From IMG/VR virus record IMGVR_UViG_3300047359_000210, positions 1-25,870 of that record: a stretch of DNA of 25,870 nucleotides, one strand, 5' to 3'. Positions 1 through 5,155 of the stretch are shown here, piece after piece. The position numbers and the translations under genes were made by a program. Under the pieces are notes generated by a model. That model was not told the origin of the DNA and searched no databases. It saw only the letters and a list, made by a program, of their open reading frames with translations. The DNA comes from a virus. How positions within the stretch are numbered: position 1 is the stretch's first letter; the number at the start of each line of letters is the position of its first letter.

Positions 1-163
1 GCTAAACAAGAAAACAACCACACGGAAGGGGATTTACCACCAATATATTTTTACTGGAACATATAAACCAGGCGGCAAAATCTTCACCCGCACCAGGGCA
101 AGTTTATAGTCCATCCGAGACTAGACCAGCAGACGAATCTACTCAGCTCCACCAGGACGAGTT
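1..163. other. Left-edge stretch without a recognisable gene
   Basis: No convincing reading frame is seen on either strand. The longest minus-strand frames here are about 11 and 26 codons and lack a ribosome-binding site. The stretch contains most of an imperfect direct repeat: a 32-base copy at 91-122 and a 34-base copy at 150-183, both beginning CACCAGG and ending CGAGACT. The second copy runs into the last codons of the neighbouring 122-residue gene. It may be a degraded gene end or a 3' untranslated region. The sequence does not decide between these. Confidence 0.4.
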
Positions 164-532
164 TTATGAGTCATCCCGAGACTCTTTATAGTCACCAAAA
201 GAAATTACATCTTCACCGATACCATTAGGAATTGGAACAGTGCCTGCTGCACCAAAACCAATATCATCTAGGGCATCTAAGTCACCACCAATACGATCGT
301 TGTGAAGGTAAGATGAATTTAGATTGAAATTATATTCAACCTTATCTCTTTCCCACTGAGATGTATTGTCAGTAAAACTAATAGTATTATTAATTTTATT
401 TTTTAGATTACGAACCGTGTTAAGAAGATCAAATAGTTCGGACAGATATGAATCATCACCCTCAGCAAGAGCGTTGATAAGTGCTTGACGAACAGATTCT
501 TCTGCAGTTTCAAGATGTGATTGCATTGACAT
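164..532 (-). CDS. Unknown protein, 122 residues
   Basis: I do not recognise this protein. The N-terminal 50 residues look helical and acidic (an Ala/Glu/Leu-rich start, then a stretch ending in KNKINN). The C-terminal half is rich in Gly, Asp and Asn, with a GxxGxxPIPNGIGED-type segment that could be extended or loop-like, as in small virion proteins. That is only an impression. The start ATG at 532 lies within the end of the upstream gene (23-base overlap); a second ATG at 526 is also possible. No clear Shine-Dalgarno sequence is seen, so translation may be coupled to the upstream gene. No membrane segment or signal peptide is visible. Confidence 0.6.
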   Translation of the reverse strand: MSMQSHLETAEESVRQALINALAEGDDSYLSELFDLLNTVRNLKNKINNTISFTDNTSQWERDKVEYNFNLNSSYLHNDRIGGDLDALDDIGFGAAGTVPIPNGIGEDVISFGDYKESRDDS

Positions 533-785
533 AAGGATTTCTCACAGAATTAAATTTACGATATGCACATACATCTGGATCAGGGTCTAACCATTTGGTG
601 TACTCTGGATCTTCAAGGCATGTATCAAGTTGCATTTGGTTATCAAGATAGTACATGTCTTGATAACGCTTAGTCCATTCATTCATTTTTTGAATACGGT
701 AGTCAGGTCTACCGTTGATCTCCAGAAGACCACACTGGACATAGCGGTAAGGAGATCGCTCAAGAATGACAGTCGGTTTGATCAT
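510..785 (-). CDS. Unknown protein, 91 residues
   Basis: I do not recognise the family. The protein is rich in aromatic and charged residues (many Tyr, Asp, Arg), with no membrane segment. The middle (about residues 30-70) contains alternating Tyr/Asp/Gln patterns and a WLDPDPDVC segment. Its ATG at 785 overlaps the TGA of the upstream antitoxin-like gene in an ATGA junction, which supports this start and implies translational coupling. Its position directly after an antitoxin-fold gene makes a toxin role worth considering, but it shows no recognisable RelE, ParE, Doc or Fic motif. I therefore leave the function open. Confidence 0.65.
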   Translation of the reverse strand: MIKPTVILERSPYRYVQCGLLEINGRPDYRIQKMNEWTKRYQDMYYLDNQMQLDTCLEDPEYTKWLDPDPDVCAYRKFNSVRNPYVNAITS

Positions 786-988
786 GAAGCATCATTGTGT
801 TCGTTGTAAGTACTATACCACTCATCATCATCCATTTGCGCTGTTGCTTGGTCCAGTTCTTCAGCTGGCATAGCAATTACTGCTGTACCATCAGATTTAC
901 GCACGATAAATTGTTCTTTTTTAGATTCAATACGATCCATATAAGAATCAAAGTTTTTTTCAAACTCGTCTAGTGTTACTTCAATCAT
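782..988 (-). CDS. Phd/YefM-like antitoxin-fold protein, 68 residues
   Basis: The first 45 residues follow the Phd/YefM pattern: an opening beta strand (MIEVTLDEF), a helix with the NF...MDRIE spacing, the E-FIVR strand, then a K/S-DG turn and an AVIAMPAEEL strand. In this family that N-terminal half binds operator DNA as a dimer, and the C-terminal tail wraps a cognate toxin. Here the tail is acidic (MDDDEWYSTYNEHND). I take the ATG at 988 as the start because it overlaps the glutaredoxin stop as ATGA; a TTG twelve bases upstream is less likely. No recognisable toxin follows. It may be an orphan antitoxin acting on host toxins, or simply a DNA-binding repressor. The family call is fairly secure, the role is inferred. 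Confidence 0.7.
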   Translation of the reverse strand: MIEVTLDEFEKNFDSYMDRIESKKEQFIVRKSDGTAVIAMPAEELDQATAQMDDDEWYSTYNEHNDAS

Positions 989-1227
989 GGTACACAACAA
1001 ATAGATTGTTCTTGCATATATTTAATTGACTCCTGACATCCACCAAGTTTGATATCATCAAGGACAATCTGAGGGAAGGTAGAGTTGTCTCCAAACTCCT
1101 CGTAAAATTCTTCATAAGAAAAATCTCGGTCTAACTCATAGACAATATACTTTAATTCGGACAAGTCCATTACTTGTTTAATTTTAGCACAGAACTTACA
1201 TCCTTTTTTAGAGTAGATAGTAAACAT
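985..1227 (-). CDS. grx: Glutaredoxin
   Basis: This is a small thiol-disulfide oxidoreductase of 80 residues. The dithiol active site CKFC lies at residues 10-13 after a beta strand (FTIYSKKG), and the cis-proline strand TFPQIVLDD and the glycine pair GG before Cys follow in the usual places. Phage glutaredoxins, such as T4 NrdC, pass electrons to class I ribonucleotide reductase, and nrdA and nrdB lie a few kilobases upstream on the same strand, so reductant supply for dNTP synthesis is the natural role. The ATG at 1227 overlaps the TAA of talC by one base. An extra CC pair near the C-terminus is not part of the canonical motif. Confidence 0.92.
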   Translation of the reverse strand: MFTIYSKKGCKFCAKIKQVMDLSELKYIVYELDRDFSYEEFYEEFGDNSTFPQIVLDDIKLGGCQESIKYMQEQSICCVP

Positions 1228-1886
1228 TATACTACAGATAGGGTTGCCATGGTTTCATCATAATCTTTCTGAAAAAGTTCTAATCCTTTATCAGTTAAGA
1301 CATGACTATACATCTTATCAAAAATACCTGACGGCATAGTAACAATATGAGCACCATTATAAAATGCACGGGATACTTTATACACATCACGAAGAGATGC
1401 AGCAAGAACCTGAGTGCGAACACCCTGTACCTGATAGATGCTAGTAATAGAACGTACTAATTCTAATCCAGAGATAGAATTGTCATCATATCTACCAATG
1501 AAAGGAGAAACATAAGTTGCACCTGCTTTAGCAGCAAGGATTGCCTGAGCAGCACTGAAAATCAATGTAACATTAGTACGAATACCAACATCAGTAAGAG
1601 ATTTACAGACCTGAAGACCGTCAGGAGTACAGGGAAGTTTAATTGTAGCAACTTCCTTGTACTCCTGATGCAAATTAATTGCTTCACTGTACATCTCACC
1701 AACAGTACCGACAACCTCCATACTGATATCTACAATACCTAAGTCTGCTAGTCCACGGTAAACATCATGTGGATCTTTACCGCTTTTTCTAATTAGAGTT
1801 GGGTTGGTAGTTACACCATCAATAAGTCCAGTCGCAAAACGACTAGCAATAGAATCTACGTCTGCTGTATCAAGAAAAATTTTCAT
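1227..1886 (-). CDS. talC: Transaldolase-like protein TalC
   Basis: This is a 219-residue single-domain TIM-barrel enzyme of the short transaldolase / fructose-6-phosphate aldolase family. The N-terminal MKIFLDTAD strand carries the conserved Asp, followed by GVTTNPTLI. The Schiff-base lysine is Lys83 in the ATIKLP strand. Later strands include NVTLIFS and YVSPFIGR. In cyanophages TalC is known as an auxiliary metabolic gene that pushes host carbon through the pentose phosphate pathway to supply NADPH and ribose for nucleotide synthesis. It sits between tRNA-Ser and glutaredoxin and probably shares the transcript that starts at the promoter at 2029-2058. Its length is normal for the family and all visible catalytic features are intact. 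Confidence 0.96.
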   Translation of the reverse strand: MKIFLDTADVDSIASRFATGLIDGVTTNPTLIRKSGKDPHDVYRGLADLGIVDISMEVVGTVGEMYSEAINLHQEYKEVATIKLPCTPDGLQVCKSLTDVGIRTNVTLIFSAAQAILAAKAGATYVSPFIGRYDDNSISGLELVRSITSIYQVQGVRTQVLAASLRDVYKVSRAFYNGAHIVTMPSGIFDKMYSHVLTDKGLELFQKDYDETMATLSVV

Positions 1887-1912
1887 TTAATTATATTGGT
1901 GAGTGTACCAAG

Positions 1913-1997
1913 CGGAAAGGGTGGGATTTGAACCCACGGATGCTCTCACATCGTCAGTTTTCAAGACTGATGCATTCAACCGCTCTGCCACCTTTCC
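1913..1997 (-). tRNA. tRNA-Ser(TGA)
   Basis: An 85-base cloverleaf with a long variable arm can be drawn. The acceptor stem is GGAAAGG with CCTTTCC and discriminator G, the anticodon loop is CTTGAAA giving anticodon TGA, and the T arm is GTGGG-TTCAAAT-CCCAC. No CCA is encoded; the host enzyme would add it. The 5' half overlaps the 3' end of the upstream 78-residue reading frame. A near-consensus sigma-70 promoter lies about 30 bases upstream of the 5' end. Confidence 0.95.
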
Positions 1998-2190
1998 GAG
2001 ATTCCAGTTTAACGAACTGTTCTTTAAGATTATAGAACAACTTGTGGTCATTTGTCAAGACATAATAACCATCAATGTCCTTACCATCACACGTAAATCC
2101 ATAACCGATTACATGTTCACACACATCGTCAATGGTAAAACATTTATCTGTATGAAGGTAATCGTGATAGCGTTCATCCAGATTAATCAT
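1954..2190 (-). CDS. Unknown protein, 78 residues, ending inside tRNA-Ser
   Basis: I do not recognise this acidic, His/Tyr/Asp-rich protein; it has no membrane segment. Its ATG at 2190 shares one base with the TAA of the zinc-ribbon gene, so it looks co-translated. The reading frame has no stop before tRNA-Ser and terminates inside it, so the last roughly 14 residues (the GGRAVECISLEN tail) are simply tRNA sequence read as codons. The natural protein probably ended near residue 64 in an ancestor, and the tRNA may have been inserted into its 3' end. The same coding sequence also carries the promoter at 2029-2058. Confidence 0.6.
   Translation of the reverse strand: MINLDERYHDYLHTDKCFTIDDVCEHVIGYGFTCDGKDIDGYYVLTNDHKLFYNLKEQFVKLESRKGGRAVECISLEN
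2029..2058 (-). promoter_or_regulatory. Sigma-70-like promoter upstream of tRNA-Ser and talC
   Basis: On the minus strand a perfect TTGACA (2058-2053) is separated by 18 bases from a perfect TATAAT (2034-2029). Transcription would start near 2022, about 25 bases before tRNA-Ser, and run on through talC, glutaredoxin and the antitoxin-like gene. The promoter is embedded in the coding sequence of the 78-residue protein. Cyanophage early genes are known to use host sigma-70-type promoters, so early expression is inferred. Confidence 0.65.
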
Positions 2191-2438
2191 TACCGTTCCT
2201 CAAAATTAATTTTACGGACACGTCTTTTCTTACGTGCCTCCTGGTATTCTAAATCAGAATTTGTCAGGATACCATTATATTTAACAGAACTGTTATGATT
2301 CGTTAGAACTACTTGACTTAAATCAACAGCACCAACGTGGTCGTCTACGACCCTCATTTGGTTGGGGCAACCACAGAACTGAACTTTACTTGTACTCGTC
2401 AGTTCAGTATTACATAGTTTGCATCTTGCAGATAACAT
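2190..2438 (-). CDS. Small zinc-ribbon-like protein, 82 residues
   Basis: The N-terminus carries a likely metal-binding knuckle: Cys6-x2-Cys9 and, after a Ser/Thr-rich loop, Cys22-x-Cys24 (FCGCPNQ). The C-terminus is strongly basic (KKRRVRK), which suggests nucleic-acid binding. The family is unknown to me; the spacing is reminiscent of short zinc ribbons rather than of a classical zinc finger. Its ATG at 2438 follows the tRNA-Val gene in the direction of transcription, and it overlaps the next gene by one base (TAATG). Function is not assigned. Confidence 0.65.
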   Translation of the reverse strand: MLSARCKLCNTELTSTSKVQFCGCPNQMRVVDDHVGAVDLSQVVLTNHNSSVKYNGILTNSDLEYQEARKKRRVRKINFEER

Positions 2439-2465
2439 TATTCAGCATTTAACCTCTTTAATTAA

Positions 2466-2537
2466 TGGGTGAAGAGGGACTTGAACCCCCGACCGCCTCC
2501 GTGTAAAGGAGATGCTCTACCACTGAGCTATTCACCC
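2466..2537 (-). tRNA. tRNA-Val(TAC)
   Basis: A 72-base cloverleaf has acceptor stem GGGTGAA with TTCACCC and discriminator A, anticodon stem CTCC/GGAG with loop TTTACAC (anticodon TAC), and T arm GGGGG-TTCAAGT-CCCTC with one G-T pair. CCA is not encoded. It is three bases from tRNA-Leu and belongs to the Arg-Leu-Val cluster. Confidence 0.95.
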
Positions 2538-2540
2538 TAA

Positions 2541-2623
2541 TGTCGGTAAGAGGACTTGAACCTCCACGTCATAAAGACACCAGAACCTAAACCTGGCGCG
2601 TCTACCAATTCCGCCATACCGAC
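2541..2623 (-). tRNA. tRNA-Leu(TAG)
   Basis: An 83-base cloverleaf with a long variable arm is visible. The acceptor stem is GTCGGTA with TACCGAC and discriminator A, the anticodon stem is CCAGG/TCTGG with loop TTTAGGT giving anticodon TAG, and the T arm contains GTTCAAGTC. CCA is not encoded. It lies between tRNA-Arg and tRNA-Val with gaps of only a few bases, so the three are probably cut from one transcript. Confidence 0.95.
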
Positions 2624-2627
2624 AAGG

Positions 2628-2701
2628 CGACTCAGATAGGATTTGAACCTATGACCGACTGCTTAGAAGGCAGTTGCTCTATCCAGCTGAGCTACTGAGT
2701 C
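2628..2701 (-). tRNA. tRNA-Arg(TCT)
   Basis: A 74-base cloverleaf has acceptor stem GACTCAG with CTGAGTC and discriminator G, D arm GCTC...GAGC, anticodon stem ACTGC/GCAGT with loop CTTCTAA (anticodon TCT), and T arm ATAGG-TTCAAAT-CCTAT. The bases after the discriminator are CCT, so the full CCA is not encoded. It reads AGA codons, which are common in this AT-rich phage. Confidence 0.95.
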
Positions 2702-2716
2702 ATAAAAGTTAGTTAC

Positions 2717-2956
2717 CTAACTTATACCAGACATCCAACCAATAGGGTTAAGTTGTGTGGTTGTTTTACCATGACCAGTGGCAATATCATACATCACTTG
2801 ATGTATATTTTTTACTTCTTTATAGTTATCAACAAGTAAAAGGTTTTCTGCTACTGCTTGATCGTAAGCAAGTTTATATTCTTCTTGATGAAGAGAAAAA
2901 GTAGCGGGTCCAAACCATGGATCATCTTCAAGATATTTTGGTGCTGGATATGTCAT
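2717..2956 (-). CDS. Unknown protein, 79 residues
   Basis: I do not recognise this protein. It is soluble-looking, with an aromatic/proline-rich start (PAPKYLEDDPWFGPATF), a predicted helix around residues 22-55 and a C-terminus ending near NPIGWMSGIS. The ATG at 2956 overlaps the TGA of the cell-wall hydrolase gene as ATGA, so the two are translationally coupled and may act together; a partner role in lysis is only a guess. The tRNA cluster begins 15 bases after its stop. Confidence 0.6.
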   Translation of the reverse strand: MTYPAPKYLEDDPWFGPATFSLHQEEYKLAYDQAVAENLLLVDNYKEVKNIHQVMYDIATGHGKTTTQLNPIGWMSGIS

Positions 2957-3342
2957 GTTTGCCAGTGATAATGATAGAAATTTCCTTTACGATCACACAT
3001 AGGATCTTCTGCAACTACACGATAAGGTAACATACGTTGTCCCTTAAAGTTGGTTCTGTCTCCAATAATTGAATACGCTTCCAGAAGTTTGTCTGTGTTT
3101 TTTAACTTAGCAACAACACTAGGTTTAGCGACCGGACGACGGTATAAGAAACCTTCGTATTGTCCAGGAGCATAAACTACATCGGCAACAGTGTTAGGAA
3201 AGTATTGTGAGTTCACACGGTTGAGGATAGAAACTGCAACACAGTATTCATCATTAGTATTAATCGCTGCTTCAACTTGCACTGCTCGTGCAAGATGATC
3301 GTAGTCAGCAGGCGTCAACGCCAGAATCGTTTCCAAAATCAA
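2953..3342 (-). CDS. SleB-like cell wall hydrolase
   Basis: This 129-residue protein matches the Hydrolase_2 (SleB) catalytic domain. The helix LARAVQVEAA carries the conserved Glu (about residue 24), followed by VAVSILNRVNS.YFPNTVADVVYAPGQYE, the hallmark of the family. SleB-type enzymes cut peptidoglycan glycan strands. The protein has no signal peptide, so it would need a holin to reach the wall for lysis, or could be used at entry. No ATG is available at the N-terminus; the start is TTG at 3342, preceded by AGGAAAG at good spacing, and it overlaps the GIY-YIG gene by 38 bases. A sigma-70-like promoter at 3380-3409 would drive it directly. Confidence 0.85.
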   Translation of the reverse strand: MILETILALTPADYDHLARAVQVEAAINTNDEYCVAVSILNRVNSQYFPNTVADVVYAPGQYEGFLYRRPVAKPSVVAKLKNTDKLLEAYSIIGDRTNFKGQRMLPYRVVAEDPMCDRKGNFYHYHWQT

Positions 3343-3784
3343 AATAATCTTTCCTGTAGTAACGTCCGAGTATGTTGCTATTATAGTAGGTGGGGGTGTG
3401 GTCTGTCAAGCTCTCGGTAAGAACGTTGTTGACGAAGAGTTGACGGGTCTCCTCATAGTTGACTCGTCCTGGTGTGGTGTGTAAGGAGAGGATCTCTCTA
3501 GCAAAAGCATCCCGTCCATATTTTTTAACATCATCTGTAAGCTCTGGACAACTTCCATAGTAGTTTCTCCAGTTACTTTCACTCGTAACTCTTCGCCGTC
3601 TGGTAGTTTGAGCAGTAGCTCTAGGCTTTCGCTTTTGCCAGAAATATTTCCTGCCGATGTAGGAACGTTTGGTGGTGCTACAGGTAATCTTGTAAACAAA
3701 ACCATAGTTGTCCCCAATAAGAGACCCGTCAAAGACGCTGCCACAATAGATCCAGGGATTTGGATACTCTTTATTTTCTGCCAC
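3305..3784 (-). CDS. GIY-YIG endonuclease-like protein
   Basis: This 159-residue protein has the GIY-YIG nuclease core: a GFVYKIT strand (GIY position, about residues 28-34), then SYIGRK (YIG position with the catalytic Arg), a basic insertion, NWRNYYGS and a helix with YEETRQLF. This arrangement is known from many free-standing GIY-YIG proteins of large phages, some of which are homing endonucleases. There is no recognisable DNA-binding domain of the I-TevI type. The only plausible start is GTG at 3784, which sits 15 bases after a GGAGG that is better placed for the ATG at 3792 in another frame. Nearly the whole gene overlaps that second frame. The family call is firm, the target is unknown. 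Confidence 0.82.
   Translation of the reverse strand: MAENKEYPNPWIYCGSVFDGSLIGDNYGFVYKITCSTTKRSYIGRKYFWQKRKPRATAQTTRRRRVTSESNWRNYYGSCPELTDDVKKYGRDAFAREILSLHTTPGRVNYEETRQLFVNNVLTESLTDHTPTYYNSNILGRYYRKDYFDFGNDSGVDAC
3380..3409 (-). promoter_or_regulatory. Sigma-70-like promoter upstream of the SleB-like gene
   Basis: On the minus strand a perfect TTGACA (3409-3404) and a perfect TATAAT (3385-3380) are separated by 18 bases. A start near 3373 would give a leader of about 30 bases to the TTG of the cell-wall hydrolase, and the transcript would continue into the tRNA cluster. The -35 box overlaps the stop codon of the embedded 128-residue frame and lies in the 3' coding end of the GIY-YIG gene. 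Confidence 0.6.
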
Positions 3785-3792
3785 ATACTCAT
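3406..3792 (-). CDS. Overlapping frame: small membrane-anchored protein, 128 residues
   Basis: This frame lies almost wholly inside the GIY-YIG gene, same strand, different frame. It looks like a real protein: a short N-terminal cytoplasmic stretch, one hydrophobic segment at about residues 14-35 (IVAASLTGLLLGTTMVLF), a proline-rich linker, then an amphipathic domain with SLELLLKLPDGEEL and VTGETTMEVVQSLQMM. Its ATG at 3792 has a GGAGG seven bases upstream, the best ribosome-binding site in the region. I cannot name the family. Either both frames are translated, or this one is the older gene overprinted by the nuclease, or it is fortuitous. Confidence 0.5.
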   Translation of the reverse strand: MSMWQKIKSIQIPGSIVAASLTGLLLGTTMVLFTRLPVAPPNVPTSAGNISGKSESLELLLKLPDGEELRVKVTGETTMEVVQSLQMMLKNMDGMLLLERSSPYTPHQDESTMRRPVNSSSTTFLPRA

Positions 3793-3813
3793 GATATAAC
3801 CTCCATTATTTAT

Positions 3814-4005
3814 TCAGTCCCATGGGTCGCGTATTTGTATTTTATTGCCTGCATTCTCCACGCTTGAGCGAGACTTGACGGACCCTTTGAGAGGAGATCT
3901 CTCTCCTCCTGATTGGGTAGGTTTGTCTGTAGGAGGTCTTCCCTCCAACCAGGTAAAGAGTATCTTATCACAACTGAAAACCAGCGAACGTATCTTTTTG
4001 AACAT
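3814..4005 (-). CDS. Possible small basic protein after nrdB, 63 residues
   Basis: A 63-residue frame from ATG 4005 overlaps the end of nrdB by 38 bases and fills a gap that would otherwise be about 170 bases. The upstream GGGGGA at about nine bases could serve as ribosome-binding site. The N-terminus is hydrophobic and aromatic (MFKKIRSLVF...ILFTWLEG); the rest is basic and rich in Ser, Pro and Lys. No family is recognised. The stop lies 21 bases before the next start codon, consistent with a compact operon. Two short GC-rich hairpins occur inside it (3891-3908 and 3933-3947) but lack T-tracts. Moderate support only. Confidence 0.45.
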   Translation of the reverse strand: MFKKIRSLVFSCDKILFTWLEGRPPTDKPTQSGGERSPLKGSVKSRSSVENAGNKIQIRDPWD

Positions 4006-5155
4006 CTTGTGTGATCCCCCCAATGATATAAGATTCTACTTCTGTTTCTTGAGGTGCTACCTGCAGTCCTTTAGATGACAACCAATGCTCAGTCCATGGT
4101 AGAGGATTGTTTGTGATTGGAGTATCAAAGATTGCCTTGAGTCCAATAGATTTTAGACGGCGATTAGCAGTCCACTCAACATACTTAGAAAGCAACTTAT
4201 CATTCAAACCAATGATAGAACCATCCTTGAACAGATATTCTGCCCAAAGTTTTTCTTCTTCAACACACTGCTTAAACATATTATAAACATTGATCTCTTC
4301 TTCCTTGGCAATCTGTGCCATGTCAGGATCATCACCATCACGCCACTTGTTCAGAACATTCTGAGAGATGGTCATGTGTTGGGATTCGTCTCTCGCAATG
4401 AGTCCGATGATTTTGGCAGATCCTTCCAGGAGTTTAAGTTCTCCAAAGGCGAAAGAACATGCAAACGAGACATAGAATCTAATGCCTTCCAGGATATAGA
4501 CATTAGCCATTGCTCGGTAGAGTTTTCTTTTGAGGTCATAAAGTGTATCTTGTGCGGATGGACAGTCATCCAATGCATGCTGCCATTGATTGCCAGCACC
4601 CCATTCTTGTGCTGCTCTAAGGAACTCATCATATGCACGGGTAACTGATTGTGCTCGTGAGAGGATCTTCTCATCGTCTAGAATGTGGTCAAAGACATCA
4701 GAAGGATCTGCATATACATTCTTGATGATGTGGGTATAGGAGCGACTATGGATCATCTCCATGGTCTGCCAGATGTTCATGGCACCCTCAAGCTCGGGTA
4801 GGCTGCAATAAGGCATGAAAGCCATGCCAGGACCACGACCTTGTACGGAGTCCAAGAGGATCTGGTACTTGAGGTTTGACGTGAAGATATGTTTTTGTGC
4901 TTCATTTAAAACTTGATAATCAGCGCGATCTTTTTGTAGCGATACCTCTTCAGGACGCCAGAAAAAACCTAGTTGTGTTTGAGTCAACCTGTCAAACACA
5001 GGATACTTAAACTTATCATATCTCTGAACCCCTAGAGGGGGTCCAAAGAACATCTTTTGCTTGGTGCTATCTACCTGACTGGTATTAAATACCGTCATAC
5101 CATCTACTTGACTACGCATCTGACCACTACCAACTCTAAATTTTGCAACTGTCAC
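3968..5155 (-). CDS. nrdB: Ribonucleotide reductase class I beta subunit
   Basis: This is the radical-generating small subunit, 395 residues. Di-iron ligands are visible in order: Asp76 in the SLQKDRADY helix, Glu133 and His136 in MEMIHSRSY, the Glu of LEGIRFYVSFACSF, and the Glu/His of ARDESQH. Tyr140, four residues after His136, matches the radical tyrosine of E. coli NrdB. The C-terminal FAGFQL matches the tail that docks into NrdA. The start is GTG at 5155, preceded by GGAGGA at five bases, and lies inside the last codons of nrdA, so the two subunits are translationally coupled. It works with NrdA to make dNDPs for phage replication. Confidence 0.97.
   Translation of the reverse strand: MTVAKFRVGSGQMRSQVDGMTVFNTSQVDSTKQKMFFGPPLGVQRYDKFKYPVFDRLTQTQLGFFWRPEEVSLQKDRADYQVLNEAQKHIFTSNLKYQILLDSVQGRGPGMAFMPYCSLPELEGAMNIWQTMEMIHSRSYTHIIKNVYADPSDVFDHILDDEKILSRAQSVTRAYDEFLRAAQEWGAGNQWQHALDDCPSAQDTLYDLKRKLYRAMANVYILEGIRFYVSFACSFAFGELKLLEGSAKIIGLIARDESQHMTISQNVLNKWRDGDDPDMAQIAKEEEINVYNMFKQCVEEEKLWAEYLFKDGSIIGLNDKLLSKYVEWTANRRLKSIGLKAIFDTPITNNPLPWTEHWLSSKGLQVAPQETEVESYIIGGITQDVQKDTFAGFQL

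Noticed and set aside
1903-2298. Plus-strand frame of 131 codons
   Set aside because: It begins as the antisense of tRNA-Ser, the familiar spurious GFEPTD...FNRSATFP type translation, and continues opposite two better minus-strand genes.
3801-3811. AATAAATA-like late box just before the 128-residue frame
   Set aside because: It is too close to the ribosome-binding site to leave a usable leader, and the surrounding genes are not late-type.
3870-3881. GAGACTTGACGG on the plus strand, identical to 12 bases of the hsp20 terminator/promoter on the minus strand
   Set aside because: No -10 box follows at the right distance and no plus-strand gene exists there; probably coincidence.
3891-3947. Two short GC-rich hairpins after nrdB
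   Set aside because: Neither has a T-tract on the minus strand and both lie in a possible small gene, so a terminator is not supported.
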